Positions 36,485 through 45,170 of a DNA stretch of 64,000 bases are shown here, one piece after another. How positions within the stretch are numbered: the first letter of the stretch is position 1; each line of letters begins with the position of its first letter. The notes under the pieces were generated by a model that worked only from the letters and a program-made list of their open reading frames with translations, was not told where the DNA came from and ran no database searches. This stretch comes from an uncultured Woeseiaceae bacterium (lineage in GTDB: Bacteria; Pseudomonadota; Gammaproteobacteria; Steroidobacterales; Woeseiaceae), in the NCBI GenBank assembly GCA_947259285.1, contig CAMYMR010000013.1, positions 1 through 64,000 of the forward strand, read 5' to 3'. The position numbers and the translations under genes are program-made.

Positions 36485-38443
36485 GTGGGCGAGGACTATG
36501 CCGCACGATTTGGCAACGCTACGGGCTATGACGATAAAGGCGGCTACGCCAACGTGGATGGACACGGACGTTATTCGAGCGACGGCTATCAACTGGACTG
36601 GATGATCGAAGACCTGGCGCTCGACTCACGGGTCTTCGAACTGGACGGCGGCAGGCAGGGCACTTTCGGTTTCCATGTCGGGTACCGCGAGCTGCCCTAC
36701 CGTCAGTTCGACACCACGCGCACCGTTTTCGAGCCTTCTCAATCGGATACGTTGACGCTACCGGGCTCATGGGTTCCTGCCGGTCTGACCACCGACATGC
36801 CGCGCTTGTCCTCGTCGCTGCGGCGACAGACCATCGAAAGCGATCGCCAGATCATCAGTCTCGGTGGCGACTGGCAGCCGGCCCGGGCATTTCGACTTTA
36901 CGCCGACTTCCAGCGACAGAACCGGGATGGCATCGAAATCAAGGCCGGATCCAGCTACACGCAGGCATCGCTGCTGCCGCGATGGATTGATTATGAGACG
37001 GACCAGGTCGATGCCGGGGTTCAGTACGCGACGGATCGTGCCAGCCTGACGCTCGCGTTTTATGGCTCCTACTTCAGTAACGCGAATCCCGCGTTAACCT
37101 GGGACATACCGTTTACGTCGACGCCGGGTTCCGGCCAGTATCGTATGGCCATGGCGCCAGACAATGAATTCCAGCAGGTCTCGCTGTCGGGCGCTTATCG
37201 GTTCACGCAGTGGGACACGATCGTGGCCTTTAACGCGGCGTCCGGAAGTGGTGAGCAGAATGAGCCGCTGCTGGCGTACACCAACAACCCGGGGGTGAGC
37301 GCCGACGCATTACCGGTCAGTTCGCTGAACGGCGATGTCGATACCGCGAACTACGCGTTGACGGTGACGGCTCGTCCGTTGCCGAAAGGACGCGTCAAGT
37401 TCGCCTATCGATATGATGAGCGAGAAAACAATACGCTGCGGTCGAGCTGGAATCGCGTTATCACCGACTTATTTGTGTCCGGCGATATCGAGCAGAATGT
37501 CCCGTACAGCTTCGAGCGCTCGACGATCAGCCTGAGCGGCGAACTCGTCGTCTGGAAGGGCATTCGCCTGTCCGCCGGAGGTGAGCGCAAAGAAATCGAC
37601 CGCGATTTCCAGGAAGTCGCCGAACACACGATCGATGCCGGCTGGGGACAGGCCCGCTGGCGACCGCTCGCCTGGCTGGACCTGCGCATTAAAGGGGGCG
37701 CCGAAGAACGCGATATCGATCGCTACGATGAAACGGTCGCCATAAGCCTGGGTCAGAATCCGCTGCTCCGGAAATACAATCTCGCCTACCGCTATCGCAG
37801 TTATGGAGAATTCATCGCATCGGTAACGCCCGTTGATTCGTCGGTTTCTCTAAGCACTACGGTGCTTTACGCCGACGACCGCTACAACAAGTCGCTACTG
37901 GGCATGACGGACAGCGAAGAAGTTCGCGCGACGGTCGATCTCAACTGGGCAGCCTCGGAGAACTCGTCGCTATACCTGGTGCTCGGTTACGAGAATATCG
38001 ATGCCCTGCAGCTGGGCAGCGAGCAGTTCGACGTCTGGGACTGGAGCGCGACGCATGACGACACGTTCAATCATTTCGGCGCGGGCTTTCACTGGCGCGA
38101 GGCCGACGGCAAATACGATATCCGCTTCGACTACAATCGCAGCGATGGCGAAACCACGGTCGATATCTTAAGTGTCAGCGGCGGCCCGAGCCGACTTCCC
38201 GATCTGACGTCGACGCTCGACACCGCGAGCGTCGAGGCCGCCTATCGCTGGTCGGATCGAGTCGACGCAACGCTGGATCTGCGCTACGAGAAATTCGATG
38301 TGGATGACTATGCGTTGGTGTCACCCAGTACCGTACCCACGGTCCTTACACTGGACGCAAAGCCCTACGACTACGACGTCTGGGCGTTGGGCATCGGTTT
38401 TCGATACAGATTCGGCGACCGCGATATCGAACTCGCCGACTAG
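36485..38443 (+). CDS. mtrB: MtrB/PioB-family outer-membrane barrel, N-terminally truncated
   Basis: 652 residues counted from a GTG at 36485. The body is a repeat of amphipathic beta-strands typical of decaheme-associated porins: a GYRELPYRQFDTTRTVFEP region near residues 65-85, alternating aromatic strands, and a final GIGFRYRFGDRDIELAD. The mature N terminus appears in frame upstream to a TGA at 36458, but only 45 bp separate this gene from mtrA and no signal peptide or normal start exists. An out-of-frame ATG at 36453 behind GGAG starts a basic stretch (MHEQTRRAP) that could be the remains of the original n-region. Probably a 5' deletion/frameshift, or an assembly error. Confidence 0.8.
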   Translation: MGEDYAARFGNATGYDDKGGYANVDGHGRYSSDGYQLDWMIEDLALDSRVFELDGGRQGTFGFHVGYRELPYRQFDTTRTVFEPSQSDTLTLPGSWVPAGLTTDMPRLSSSLRRQTIESDRQIISLGGDWQPARAFRLYADFQRQNRDGIEIKAGSSYTQASLLPRWIDYETDQVDAGVQYATDRASLTLAFYGSYFSNANPALTWDIPFTSTPGSGQYRMAMAPDNEFQQVSLSGAYRFTQWDTIVAFNAASGSGEQNEPLLAYTNNPGVSADALPVSSLNGDVDTANYALTVTARPLPKGRVKFAYRYDERENNTLRSSWNRVITDLFVSGDIEQNVPYSFERSTISLSGELVVWKGIRLSAGGERKEIDRDFQEVAEHTIDAGWGQARWRPLAWLDLRIKGGAEERDIDRYDETVAISLGQNPLLRKYNLAYRYRSYGEFIASVTPVDSSVSLSTTVLYADDRYNKSLLGMTDSEEVRATVDLNWAASENSSLYLVLGYENIDALQLGSEQFDVWDWSATHDDTFNHFGAGFHWREADGKYDIRFDYNRSDGETTVDILSVSGGPSRLPDLTSTLDTASVEAAYRWSDRVDATLDLRYEKFDVDDYALVSPSTVPTVLTLDAKPYDYDVWALGIGFRYRFGDRDIELAD

Positions 38444-39489
38444 GGCCTGTTAACAGTTGCCAGATCGCTACGTTGCCGGGCAGATTCCAACATGTCGAGC
38501 AGGAACCCGCGAAACGCCAGCTTCTGGGCCGGGTCGATGATATTGATGGCGCGCAGCCCGGTCAGCTTCTTCACCAGCGCCACGGCCGCCGACGTTTGTG
38601 CCGCGGGGCCCGTCACGAGGTCCGGCGTCAGACCGAAGGCCTTTTGTACCCCGACGACCGCGTAGGGATCCGAGGCGCAAAGGATCGCGCAAACGATATT
38701 GTCGCCCAGCTCATCCATTACGGCTTCGCCGTTATAGGGCTCCAATGGCGAGGCGCCAGCCTCGACCACCACGAGATCGGGTCTGCGATCATTGATGTGG
38801 TTGAGTAGCGGTCTTATCGACGCACGAAAAACTGCCTCAGGCACAACCGTTGATGGCAAACCGGCATCGACGAAATCGTAAATCTCTCGCGCCCCGGTTT
38901 TGAGGAAACTCAGAATACCGCGGTATCGCGCAGCGCCGGTCAATTTTGCGCCGATAACGAACAGCCCGGCGCGATCCAGCTCCTTGCAGACGCGGCGACC
39001 GGCGGTCGTCTTTCCGGCCGACATCGATGTGCCGAACAGCAGCACCGTGGGAACATCGTATTCATGCGTATCTGACCGCATCGCGAAGTCTGACATCCTG
39101 ACTTTACGCCCGTCACGACACAGGTGCCCCTGGTACTTCAGCTCCAACGGGTCCGGCAGCAGCGTCGACTTGGAGGTAAAGACAGCCATGAGACCCGCAC
39201 TGGTCAGCGCGTGCATGATGCCGTCTTCCTTGATATCGGCCCAGCCGCCAACGCCCTCGAGGGTCGCGGCACGATCGCCCAGGGCCCCGACGACCCAGTC
39301 GCCGGCTTCGACCTTCACCAAAAGACCGCTGCGATCCTCGATGCGATAAAGTGGCGTCCAGCGGCCGACCACTTCGCCCTGAACGTAGTCGCCGGTGGCC
39401 CACTCGGATCGATCCAGTTCGACCAGGTCGAAGTTGCTGTTGCCGAAATCGGCAATACGGGCGACTGAACCGTATACCCTTGTGCTCAT
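38440..39489 (-). CDS. DUF1611 P-loop protein
   Basis: 349 residues. P-loop VLLFGTSMSAGKTTAGRRV in the second domain (about residues 150-170); Walker-B-like DLVVVEAGASPLEPYN. The N-terminal domain is the DUF1611_N type. This family is often found beside dipeptide epimerases and peptidases; here it follows an M20 peptidase by 15 bp. The enzymatic role is not established. The last residues (RQRSDLATVNRP) are encoded by a repeat half-element, and the stop shares a CTAG with the convergent mtrB stop. Confidence 0.78.
   Translation of the reverse strand: MSTRVYGSVARIADFGNSNFDLVELDRSEWATGDYVQGEVVGRWTPLYRIEDRSGLLVKVEAGDWVVGALGDRAATLEGVGGWADIKEDGIMHALTSAGLMAVFTSKSTLLPDPLELKYQGHLCRDGRKVRMSDFAMRSDTHEYDVPTVLLFGTSMSAGKTTAGRRVCKELDRAGLFVIGAKLTGAARYRGILSFLKTGAREIYDFVDAGLPSTVVPEAVFRASIRPLLNHINDRRPDLVVVEAGASPLEPYNGEAVMDELGDNIVCAILCASDPYAVVGVQKAFGLTPDLVTGPAAQTSAAVALVKKLTGLRAINIIDPAQKLAFRGFLLDMLESARQRSDLATVNRP
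38441..38481. repeat. Half-element related to the nqr MITE end
   Basis: Without gaps, 23 of the first 32 bases from 38441 match the right terminal repeat of the 20550-20819 element read from outside in, and TTGC follows at the same offset. Both begin TAGGG-CT. Only one end is present. It supplies the mtrB TAG and the last codons of the DUF1611 gene. The encoded tails agree ([10 protein letters not shown] in the element, RSDLATVNRP here). Confidence 0.6.
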
Positions 39490-39504
39490 CGTCTCATGGC
39501 TCGC

Positions 39505-40668
39505 CTAATTCTCTATCGGCGGCGCTGTCAACAACATCGTCAGCAACGCCGTTCGTTCGAGCGTTCTGTCGATCAAGAGGTGTTCGTGCACGGCATGCGC
39601 TCCATCCCCGACCGCGCCGAGTCCGTCCAGCGTTGCCGTGTATTGACTCGCGGTGTTACCGTCCGATCCGCCACCCGCACGAGTCTCTTGCAGCTCAAGT
39701 CCAAGCGCTTCACCGGCGCTCTTCGCTAGCTTCCACAACTGTCGGTTACGCGGCGTCGACTGCATCGCCGGTCGGCCGATGCGGCCTTCGATGTGCAGGC
39801 GGACGTTTGGCGTCGTCGGTTTGATGGCATGAATAATCCGTTCGATTTCTTCACCCGCCTCAACGGTTGGTACGCGAACGTCCACGACCGCCTTGCTGTG
39901 CGGTGCGATGACGTTCGGCTGGATGCCGCCGTCAACCGTGCCAACGTTTACGGTAATGCCCTGTTCAACGTCGTTCAGTTCGAACAGTCTCTGGATGATA
40001 TGCGACAGCTCGAGGATTGCGCTGGCTCCCGATTCAGGATCGAGCCCTGCGTGCGCCGCTTTGCCATAGACCGTAACCGTAAACCGGCCGATGCCTTTGC
40101 GTTCGGTCTTGATGTCGCCGCGTTGCCCGAGCGCAGGCTCCATGACCAGCGTCCGATCCGCGTGCTCCGCCAGCCAACGGACGTAACGAGTCGAGGTGCG
40201 GCTGCCGATCTCCTCATCCGCATTCACGAACACGATCGGAACGACCGGCGTTTTCAGATCGAGATCGCGAATTGCACCCAGTGCCAGCACGATCTGTGCG
40301 AGCCCCGCCTTCATATCGAAGGTGCCGGGGCCATGTATCACATTGCCGTCGACTGTGAAGGGACGATCGTTCAGCGTCCCTACCGGCCAAACGGTGTCGT
40401 AGTGACCCAGCAGCAGCTGCGAGCGACTCCGTTTCGGTCGATTTGCTGGCACCGCGAAGACGTGCCTCGGTTTATTCGGCACGCCCGACTCTCGAGAATC
40501 GTATCCGACGCCCGCTAATGCCAGGCGAAGGACACGTCGTACCTCGTCGTGACTCTCGGGTTCGGCGGATGGTGACTCTGCCTCTACCAGCGCCTTCGTC
40601 AGGCTTACGAATGTCGACGACTGGTCCTTTACGTAGTCGAGAATCCTGGATGCCGTCGTTGCAGACAT
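39505..40668 (-). CDS. M20 family peptidase (carboxypeptidase G2-like)
   Basis: 387 residues, cytosolic. Metal motifs: LLGHYDTVWPVGTL (His/Asp), GPGTFDMKAGLAQ (bridging Asp), VNADEEIGSRTS (catalytic Glu pair), and a C-terminal GAVGDGAHAVHEHLLI with the last His ligand. This set fits the glutamate-carboxypeptidase/CPG2 branch. Middle gene of a three-gene operon: flavin reductase (7 bp upstream) and DUF1611 (15 bp downstream). Likely acts on N-acyl or dipeptide substrates. Confidence 0.85.
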   Translation of the reverse strand: MSATTASRILDYVKDQSSTFVSLTKALVEAESPSAEPESHDEVRRVLRLALAGVGYDSRESGVPNKPRHVFAVPANRPKRSRSQLLLGHYDTVWPVGTLNDRPFTVDGNVIHGPGTFDMKAGLAQIVLALGAIRDLDLKTPVVPIVFVNADEEIGSRTSTRYVRWLAEHADRTLVMEPALGQRGDIKTERKGIGRFTVTVYGKAAHAGLDPESGASAILELSHIIQRLFELNDVEQGITVNVGTVDGGIQPNVIAPHSKAVVDVRVPTVEAGEEIERIIHAIKPTTPNVRLHIEGRIGRPAMQSTPRNRQLWKLAKSAGEALGLELQETRAGGGSDGNTASQYTATLDGLGAVGDGAHAVHEHLLIDRTLERTALLTMLLTAPPIEN

Positions 40669-40675
40669 GGTGGCG

Positions 40676-41287
40676 TTACTTCTTCATTGACTCCGGGAAG
40701 GGAAACGCATTGGAACGATCGATCGTCGCGAACCGTCCCGGCGAAAGGTACGCAAACAGCGGGGCATCGTGAATCGTCTCCTGATCGTCGGCTTCGGCAT
40801 GACGCAAGAAACTCTCTTCTGCGTAAGCGGCAATGATCTCGCCGGTGATCAGGCAGTTCTCCCCGAAGCCATCGATGGTTCTGAAATGCCGGCACTCGAA
40901 GAACAGGTAACCATCCTCGATAAACGCCCCGTCAATCTGTTTGGCCGGAAACGTGCTCAAATAGTCGATGACGGGCTTGCCGCCGTCGTCGAGGCGGGGC
41001 GATGCGGCCAGGCTGGTGATGAGTACCTGTGAGGGCTTCGGATAGCTGACCGTGAATACCCCTGTGCGATCGATATTGCTGCAGGTGCTGTGTCGCGGCG
41101 TGCAGACGAAGCCGAAGTAATTCCGCCACCCCATCGGCGTCACCATGTGTTTGGGCGCCAGATCCAATGCACCGTCGGAATCCTTGGTTCCGATCAGCAC
41201 GAGTGGAGCAACCATAAAGAACTGGTCCCAGACCGGTACGGAGGTGTCGACGTCAACCACGTTTTTTCTTGCTGAAGGCTCCGTCAT
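40676..41287 (-). CDS. Flavin reductase-like FMN-binding protein
   Basis: 203 residues from the ATG at 41287 (MTEPSARKNVVDVD). Split-barrel FMN-binding fold: APLVLIGTKDSDGALDLAPKHMVTPMGW with GFVCTPRHSTCSNIDRTGVFTVSYPKP downstream, the usual flavin-reductase domain. It may reduce flavin for a partner or act as a diaphorase. The first gene of the operon with the M20 and DUF1611 genes; the reason for that association is not evident. Confidence 0.75.
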   Translation of the reverse strand: MTEPSARKNVVDVDTSVPVWDQFFMVAPLVLIGTKDSDGALDLAPKHMVTPMGWRNYFGFVCTPRHSTCSNIDRTGVFTVSYPKPSQVLITSLAASPRLDDGGKPVIDYLSTFPAKQIDGAFIEDGYLFFECRHFRTIDGFGENCLITGEIIAAYAEESFLRHAEADDQETIHDAPLFAYLSPGRFATIDRSNAFPFPESMKK

Positions 41288-41375
41288 AGCGATACCTGCT
41301 GCCAACAAATCCCCACCTTCCAGCTTATAGCAGCGGCGGTTGGTGCAAATAGGTAGATGCACTACGTCGGCCGGC

Positions 41376-41387
41376 GCTTCGCGAAGC
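41376..41387. promoter_or_regulatory. 12-bp palindrome upstream of the FKBP gene
   Basis: GCTTCGCGAAGC, perfect palindrome in the divergent flavin reductase/FKBP region, with a TATAGT -10-like box at 41406-41411. No good -35 was seen. Operator role is speculative. Confidence 0.25.
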
Positions 41388-41438
41388 TCGCCAAGAGGTT
41401 TCTGCTATAGTCGCGTGTCACATTCAGGAGCAATAAAC

Positions 41439-41867
41439 ATGGCAGCAGCAAAATCCGGGGACACGGTTCGCATTCATTACACGGGAACACTGGGCGACGG
41501 CACCCAGTTCGACAGTTCGGCCGGGCGCGACCCGCTGGAATTTGCGCTCGGCGGTGGCCAGGTCATTCCGGGCTTCGACAGCGCCGTGACCGGCATGGCG
41601 GTCGGCGATCAAAAAACTGTAACGATCGAGCCGGACGATGCCTACGGCCAGCGGCACGAGCAGCTGGTGCAGCAGGTGCCACGAGACACCCTGCCTGACA
41701 GCATCGATCCGACGGTAGGCATGCAGCTGCAAAGCCAGAGCCCGGACGGACAGGTCATGAATCTGGTCATCGTTGAGGTAGACGACGAGTCGATCACGCT
41801 GGATGCCAACCATCCCTTGTCCGGACAGGCGCTGACGTTTGCGATCGAGCTCGTCGAGATCGTCTGA
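41439..41867 (+). CDS. FKBP-type peptidyl-prolyl isomerase (SlyD-like)
   Basis: 142 residues from the ATG at 41439 (CAGGAG ribosome site 8 bp upstream). VRIHYTGTLGDGTQFDSS, PLEFALGGGQVIPGFDSAV and EPDDAYGQRHEQLVQQVPR are FKBP/SlyD sequences, with an IF-domain insertion and the C-terminal LDANHPLSGQALTFAIEL strand. It lacks the long His-rich SlyD tail, so a nickel-binding role is not indicated despite the adjacent hyp operon. Convergent with hypE. Confidence 0.92.
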   Translation: MAAAKSGDTVRIHYTGTLGDGTQFDSSAGRDPLEFALGGGQVIPGFDSAVTGMAVGDQKTVTIEPDDAYGQRHEQLVQQVPRDTLPDSIDPTVGMQLQSQSPDGQVMNLVIVEVDDESITLDANHPLSGQALTFAIELVEIV

Positions 41868-41885
41868 GCAACAGACCCTTTATCG

Positions 41886-42428
41886 TCAGCAGATTCGCGG
41901 CAGCGGATCGTCCTCGAGCTCTTCGAGAAAACGCTCTCCGCCCAGGGGCGTCTCCAGAATCACCCGGGTCTCGGAGGCGACGATACGCCCGATCCTGGCG
42001 GCACCCTCACCCTCCGGCAGGGCGCGCCATATCGCCAGCGCGGTATCCACCTGTTGTGGCGCGACGACGGCGACGACGCGACCCTCGCAAGCCAGGTAGT
42101 AAGGGTCGTAGCCCAGCATGTCGCACACCGACTGCACGGGCTCGCGCACCGGGATCGTCGCCTCGAAGCGCACGCCGAGGCCGGTAGCCTTGATAATTTC
42201 GTGGCCGATCGAAGCGAGGCCGCCGCGCGTCGGATCCCGCATGAAGCGAAGCCCGTCCAGGGCCAGCAGCGGCTCGGTCAGGTTCATCACGGGACCCGCG
42301 TCGGAAATGAGGTCGCCGCGCAGGCCGAATTCCTCGCGTGCAAGCATTACCGCCGTGCCATGATCACCAACGGGACCGCTGACAATCAGGACGTCGCCAT
42401 CCTCTATCAATCGCATCGCCGGCCTCAC
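41886..42428 (-). CDS. hypE: HypE, C-terminal half (separate ORF)
   Basis: 180 residues from a GTG at 42428. Carries the C-terminal AIRS-C domain of hydrogenase maturation factor HypE: VLIVSGPVGDHGTAVMLARE, LRFMRDPTRGGLA and the essential C-terminal PRIC motif, whose cysteine receives the carbamoyl group and becomes the thiocyanate ligand donor. The frame is -1 relative to the N-terminal ORF, overlapping it by GTGA. The two halves total about 328 residues, the normal full HypE length. It is a frameshift or a genuine split. Confidence 0.85.
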   Translation of the reverse strand: MRPAMRLIEDGDVLIVSGPVGDHGTAVMLAREEFGLRGDLISDAGPVMNLTEPLLALDGLRFMRDPTRGGLASIGHEIIKATGLGVRFEATIPVREPVQSVCDMLGYDPYYLACEGRVVAVVAPQQVDTALAIWRALPEGEGAARIGRIVASETRVILETPLGGERFLEELEDDPLPRIC

Positions 42429-42871
42429 GCCCGGAAGCCCGCCAGGTAAATGCCGCCGCCCTCGCCTCGACGCACAACCTTGGTGTCGCCCGCGCTGATT
42501 CTTACGCCGGCTTCGACGGCTGCCGTGTTGAGGCTCGCAACGATACGCTCGAGCCGGGCAATTTCGAAGCCCTCCTCGATGAATGCATTTAGCGTCAGGT
42601 ACATCGGACGCGCACCGGAGACCGCAAGATCGTTGGTGGTGCCATGCACTGCCAGGGAACCGATGTCACCACCGGGAAACTCGAGCGGCTGAACCGTAAA
42701 GCCGTCGGTGGTGATCATGACCTCCTCACCGCCGAGATCGATCGGGACGGCATCAGCCTGTACGTCAATCTTGCTGCCGGCCAGCTGCTGCGCGAACACC
42801 TCCTCGATCAGCTCGCGCATGAAGCGACCGCCGTTGCCATGCGCGAGCGAAATGCGGTCATCTTCCATCAT
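42425..42871 (-). CDS. hypE: HypE, N-terminal half (separate ORF)
   Basis: 148 residues from the ATG at 42871, which overlaps the hypF 3' end. It holds the AIRS N-terminal domain with SLAHGNGGRFMRELI, GEEVMITTDGFTVQPLEFPGG, VHGTTNDLAVSGARP and SAGDTKVVRRGEGGGIYLAG. It stops at TGA directly at the linker between the two HypE domains; the next ORF continues the alignment in another frame. One added base near 42430-42445 would join them. Confidence 0.85.
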   Translation of the reverse strand: MMEDDRISLAHGNGGRFMRELIEEVFAQQLAGSKIDVQADAVPIDLGGEEVMITTDGFTVQPLEFPGGDIGSLAVHGTTNDLAVSGARPMYLTLNAFIEEGFEIARLERIVASLNTAAVEAGVRISAGDTKVVRRGEGGGIYLAGFRA

Positions 42872-45170
42872 TTGTCTCCCGTTGTTGCCGGGCATCACGA
42901 GCCGCGACCTCCGCCGCCTGGCCGAAACTCAGTGCAGCGTCGTTGCACGGCAACATTTGCGGCAAACGGACCTTGAATCCGGCGTCCTGCAGGAGGTTCA
43001 GCGCTTGCTCTGTCAGCACGCGATTCTGGAAGACGCCGCCGCACAGGCCGACGTTGTCGATGGCGTGCTTTTCGCGCACGGACTCGGCCTGCCGCAGGAT
43101 CGCGGTCGCAATGCTGGAGTGAAAAACTTCGGCACGTGCTGCAGGGTCTCGGTGACGGTCGGAAATCACCTCGAGCAACGGTTGCCAGTCGCTGCGCAGC
43201 ACACCGTTTGCATCCGAATTGACCGGCAGCTCAACCGCGGGCGCCGCGCCGCGACACAGAGACTCGAGGACCATCGGACCCTGCGCCTCGAAACTCGTAA
43301 CCGGCAGGTCGCAGATAATGGCCGCCGCGGCATCGAACAGCCGCCCGGCAGCGCTGGTCTCCGGACAATTCAGTCGATTTTGCCATGCGGCCTGGGCAAG
43401 ACCGTCCGGGTCGGGACAGTCGGGCCACAATCGATCGCATTCCCAGTGCAGCGCAGCGGCGCTGCGCCAGGGTTCTCGCCCGGCCCGCTCGCCCCCCGGC
43501 AGTCGAAACTTTCTCAGGCTTGCCACGCGCCGCCAGTAACCCGGAACACCCAGCAGGGCTTCTCCACCCCAGAGCGTCTCATCCTCGCCGAGACCGACAC
43601 CGTCCCAGGCGAACATCAGCCACTGCCCGGGTTGATCGAGCTCCGCGGCGACGGCGCTTGCATGCGCCTGGTGGTGCCAGACGCGCTCGACGGGCAATTC
43701 GGACTGGCGCAGTGCCCAGCGATGCGTGGTATAGCCGGGGTGTGCGTCACAGGCTATGCGGGCAGCGCGTACGCCGTATAATGCCTGCAGGTCAGCGGCG
43801 ACCTGCTCGAAGACCGCGAGGCTCCTCGGGCTGTCCATTTCGCCGATATGCGGTGAGACAACCACGCGATTGCCCCAGCTCAGTGCCAGCGTGCCTTTCA
43901 TGTGGCCGCCAACGGCCAACAGCGGCACTGTCTGCGGGCACGGCAGTTCAAGCTCCCGCGGCGCGGCGCCACGGCCGATGCGGAGTGGTCGCATCTCATC
44001 ATCGATACGGCGGAACACCGGGTCATCGGCCGGCCGCACGATGGGCCGGTCATGTTGCAGGAATCCATCGGCGATTTTCCCGAGGCGCGCCGACGCCTCC
44101 CTGTTATCGGTCAGCACCGGCTCGCCGCTGATATTCCCCGATGTCGCGACAACCGGACCATCGAGCTCGTGCAGCAGCATTTGGTGCAGCGGACTGTAGG
44201 GCAGGAAGACGCCGATTTCTGCCAGTCCGGGCGCGACATTACCGGCCAGCGTACAGCCTGGACTCTTCGTCGCCAGTACGATCGGCCGGATCGGGCCGGC
44301 AGCGAGTTCCGCCTCCTTTGCGCGCAGGTCGACAAAGCCACGCGCGGCATCGAGCCCGTCACTCCCCTGCAGCGGAAACATGACGGCCAACGGTTTATGC
44401 GGACGGCGTTTTCTCTCGCGCAGTTTTTCGACGGCCATGTCATTGCATGCGTCGCAGACGACATGATAGCCGCCGATTCCCTTGACGGCGATGACGGAAC
44501 CATCGCGTATCGCCTCGACGGCAGCGCTCAGTGCCTGGTGCGTGTCCGCGATATCGGCCCGACCGGTTGCCTCAAACGTCAGCTGCGGCCCGCATTCGGG
44601 ACAGGCAACCGGCTCCGCGTGAAAGCGACGATCGAGCGGATCACGATACTCCCTTTCGCAGTCTGCACACAGCGGAAAGCCGGCCATGCTTGTGTTCGGG
44701 CGATCGTAGGGCAGTGCTTCAATCAGCGTGTAGCGCGGCCCGCACTGCGTGCAGTTGATAAAAGGATAGCGATAGCGGCGATCCTTTGGATCCTGCAGTT
44801 CGGCGCGGCAGTCGTCGCACATGAAGTAATCGGGCGGCACAAACACCTGTGCGTCGGCACTTGCCGAGCTCGTTACGATTTCGAAGCGCTCCGCAAGTGG
44901 TACATCGATCGATTCAACGCGCGTTATCTCCGGACGCGACAGCGGTGGCGCTTTCGCCACGATGTCGCCTTGAAACTTCGCAAGATCAGACACGCGACCG
45001 ACCGCGACGACCTCGACTTCGCCGAGTTTATTCTGCACCGATCCGCGCAGGCTGTTCTCGAGGGCGAGCCGGTAAACGAACGGGCGAAAACCGACGCCCT
45101 GTACATGACCCGCGAGGGTTATCCGGGCTGCCGCAACGTCGTCCTTGAGTCGCTCCGCCGCATCAGCCAA
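42858..45170 (-). CDS. hypF: Carbamoyltransferase HypF
   Basis: 770 residues from a TTG at 45170 preceded by GGGGAGAG and overlapping the hypD stop; the frame is open further upstream, but those residues are antisense to hypD. Domains in order: acylphosphatase (ITLAGHVQGVGFRPFVYRLA), two zinc fingers (CDDCRAEL with CTQCGP; CADCERE with CPECGP), a YrdC-like domain (GIGGYHVVCDA), and a Kae1-like domain with VWHHQAHASAVAAE. It makes thiocarboxamide on HypE from carbamoyl phosphate for the NiFe CN ligands. Standard length. Confidence 0.93.
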   Translation of the reverse strand: MADAAERLKDDVAAARITLAGHVQGVGFRPFVYRLALENSLRGSVQNKLGEVEVVAVGRVSDLAKFQGDIVAKAPPLSRPEITRVESIDVPLAERFEIVTSSASADAQVFVPPDYFMCDDCRAELQDPKDRRYRYPFINCTQCGPRYTLIEALPYDRPNTSMAGFPLCADCEREYRDPLDRRFHAEPVACPECGPQLTFEATGRADIADTHQALSAAVEAIRDGSVIAVKGIGGYHVVCDACNDMAVEKLRERKRRPHKPLAVMFPLQGSDGLDAARGFVDLRAKEAELAAGPIRPIVLATKSPGCTLAGNVAPGLAEIGVFLPYSPLHQMLLHELDGPVVATSGNISGEPVLTDNREASARLGKIADGFLQHDRPIVRPADDPVFRRIDDEMRPLRIGRGAAPRELELPCPQTVPLLAVGGHMKGTLALSWGNRVVVSPHIGEMDSPRSLAVFEQVAADLQALYGVRAARIACDAHPGYTTHRWALRQSELPVERVWHHQAHASAVAAELDQPGQWLMFAWDGVGLGEDETLWGGEALLGVPGYWRRVASLRKFRLPGGERAGREPWRSAAALHWECDRLWPDCPDPDGLAQAAWQNRLNCPETSAAGRLFDAAAAIICDLPVTSFEAQGPMVLESLCRGAAPAVELPVNSDANGVLRSDWQPLLEVISDRHRDPAARAEVFHSSIATAILRQAESVREKHAIDNVGLCGGVFQNRVLTEQALNLLQDAGFKVRLPQMLPCNDAALSFGQAAEVAARDARQQRETNDGR

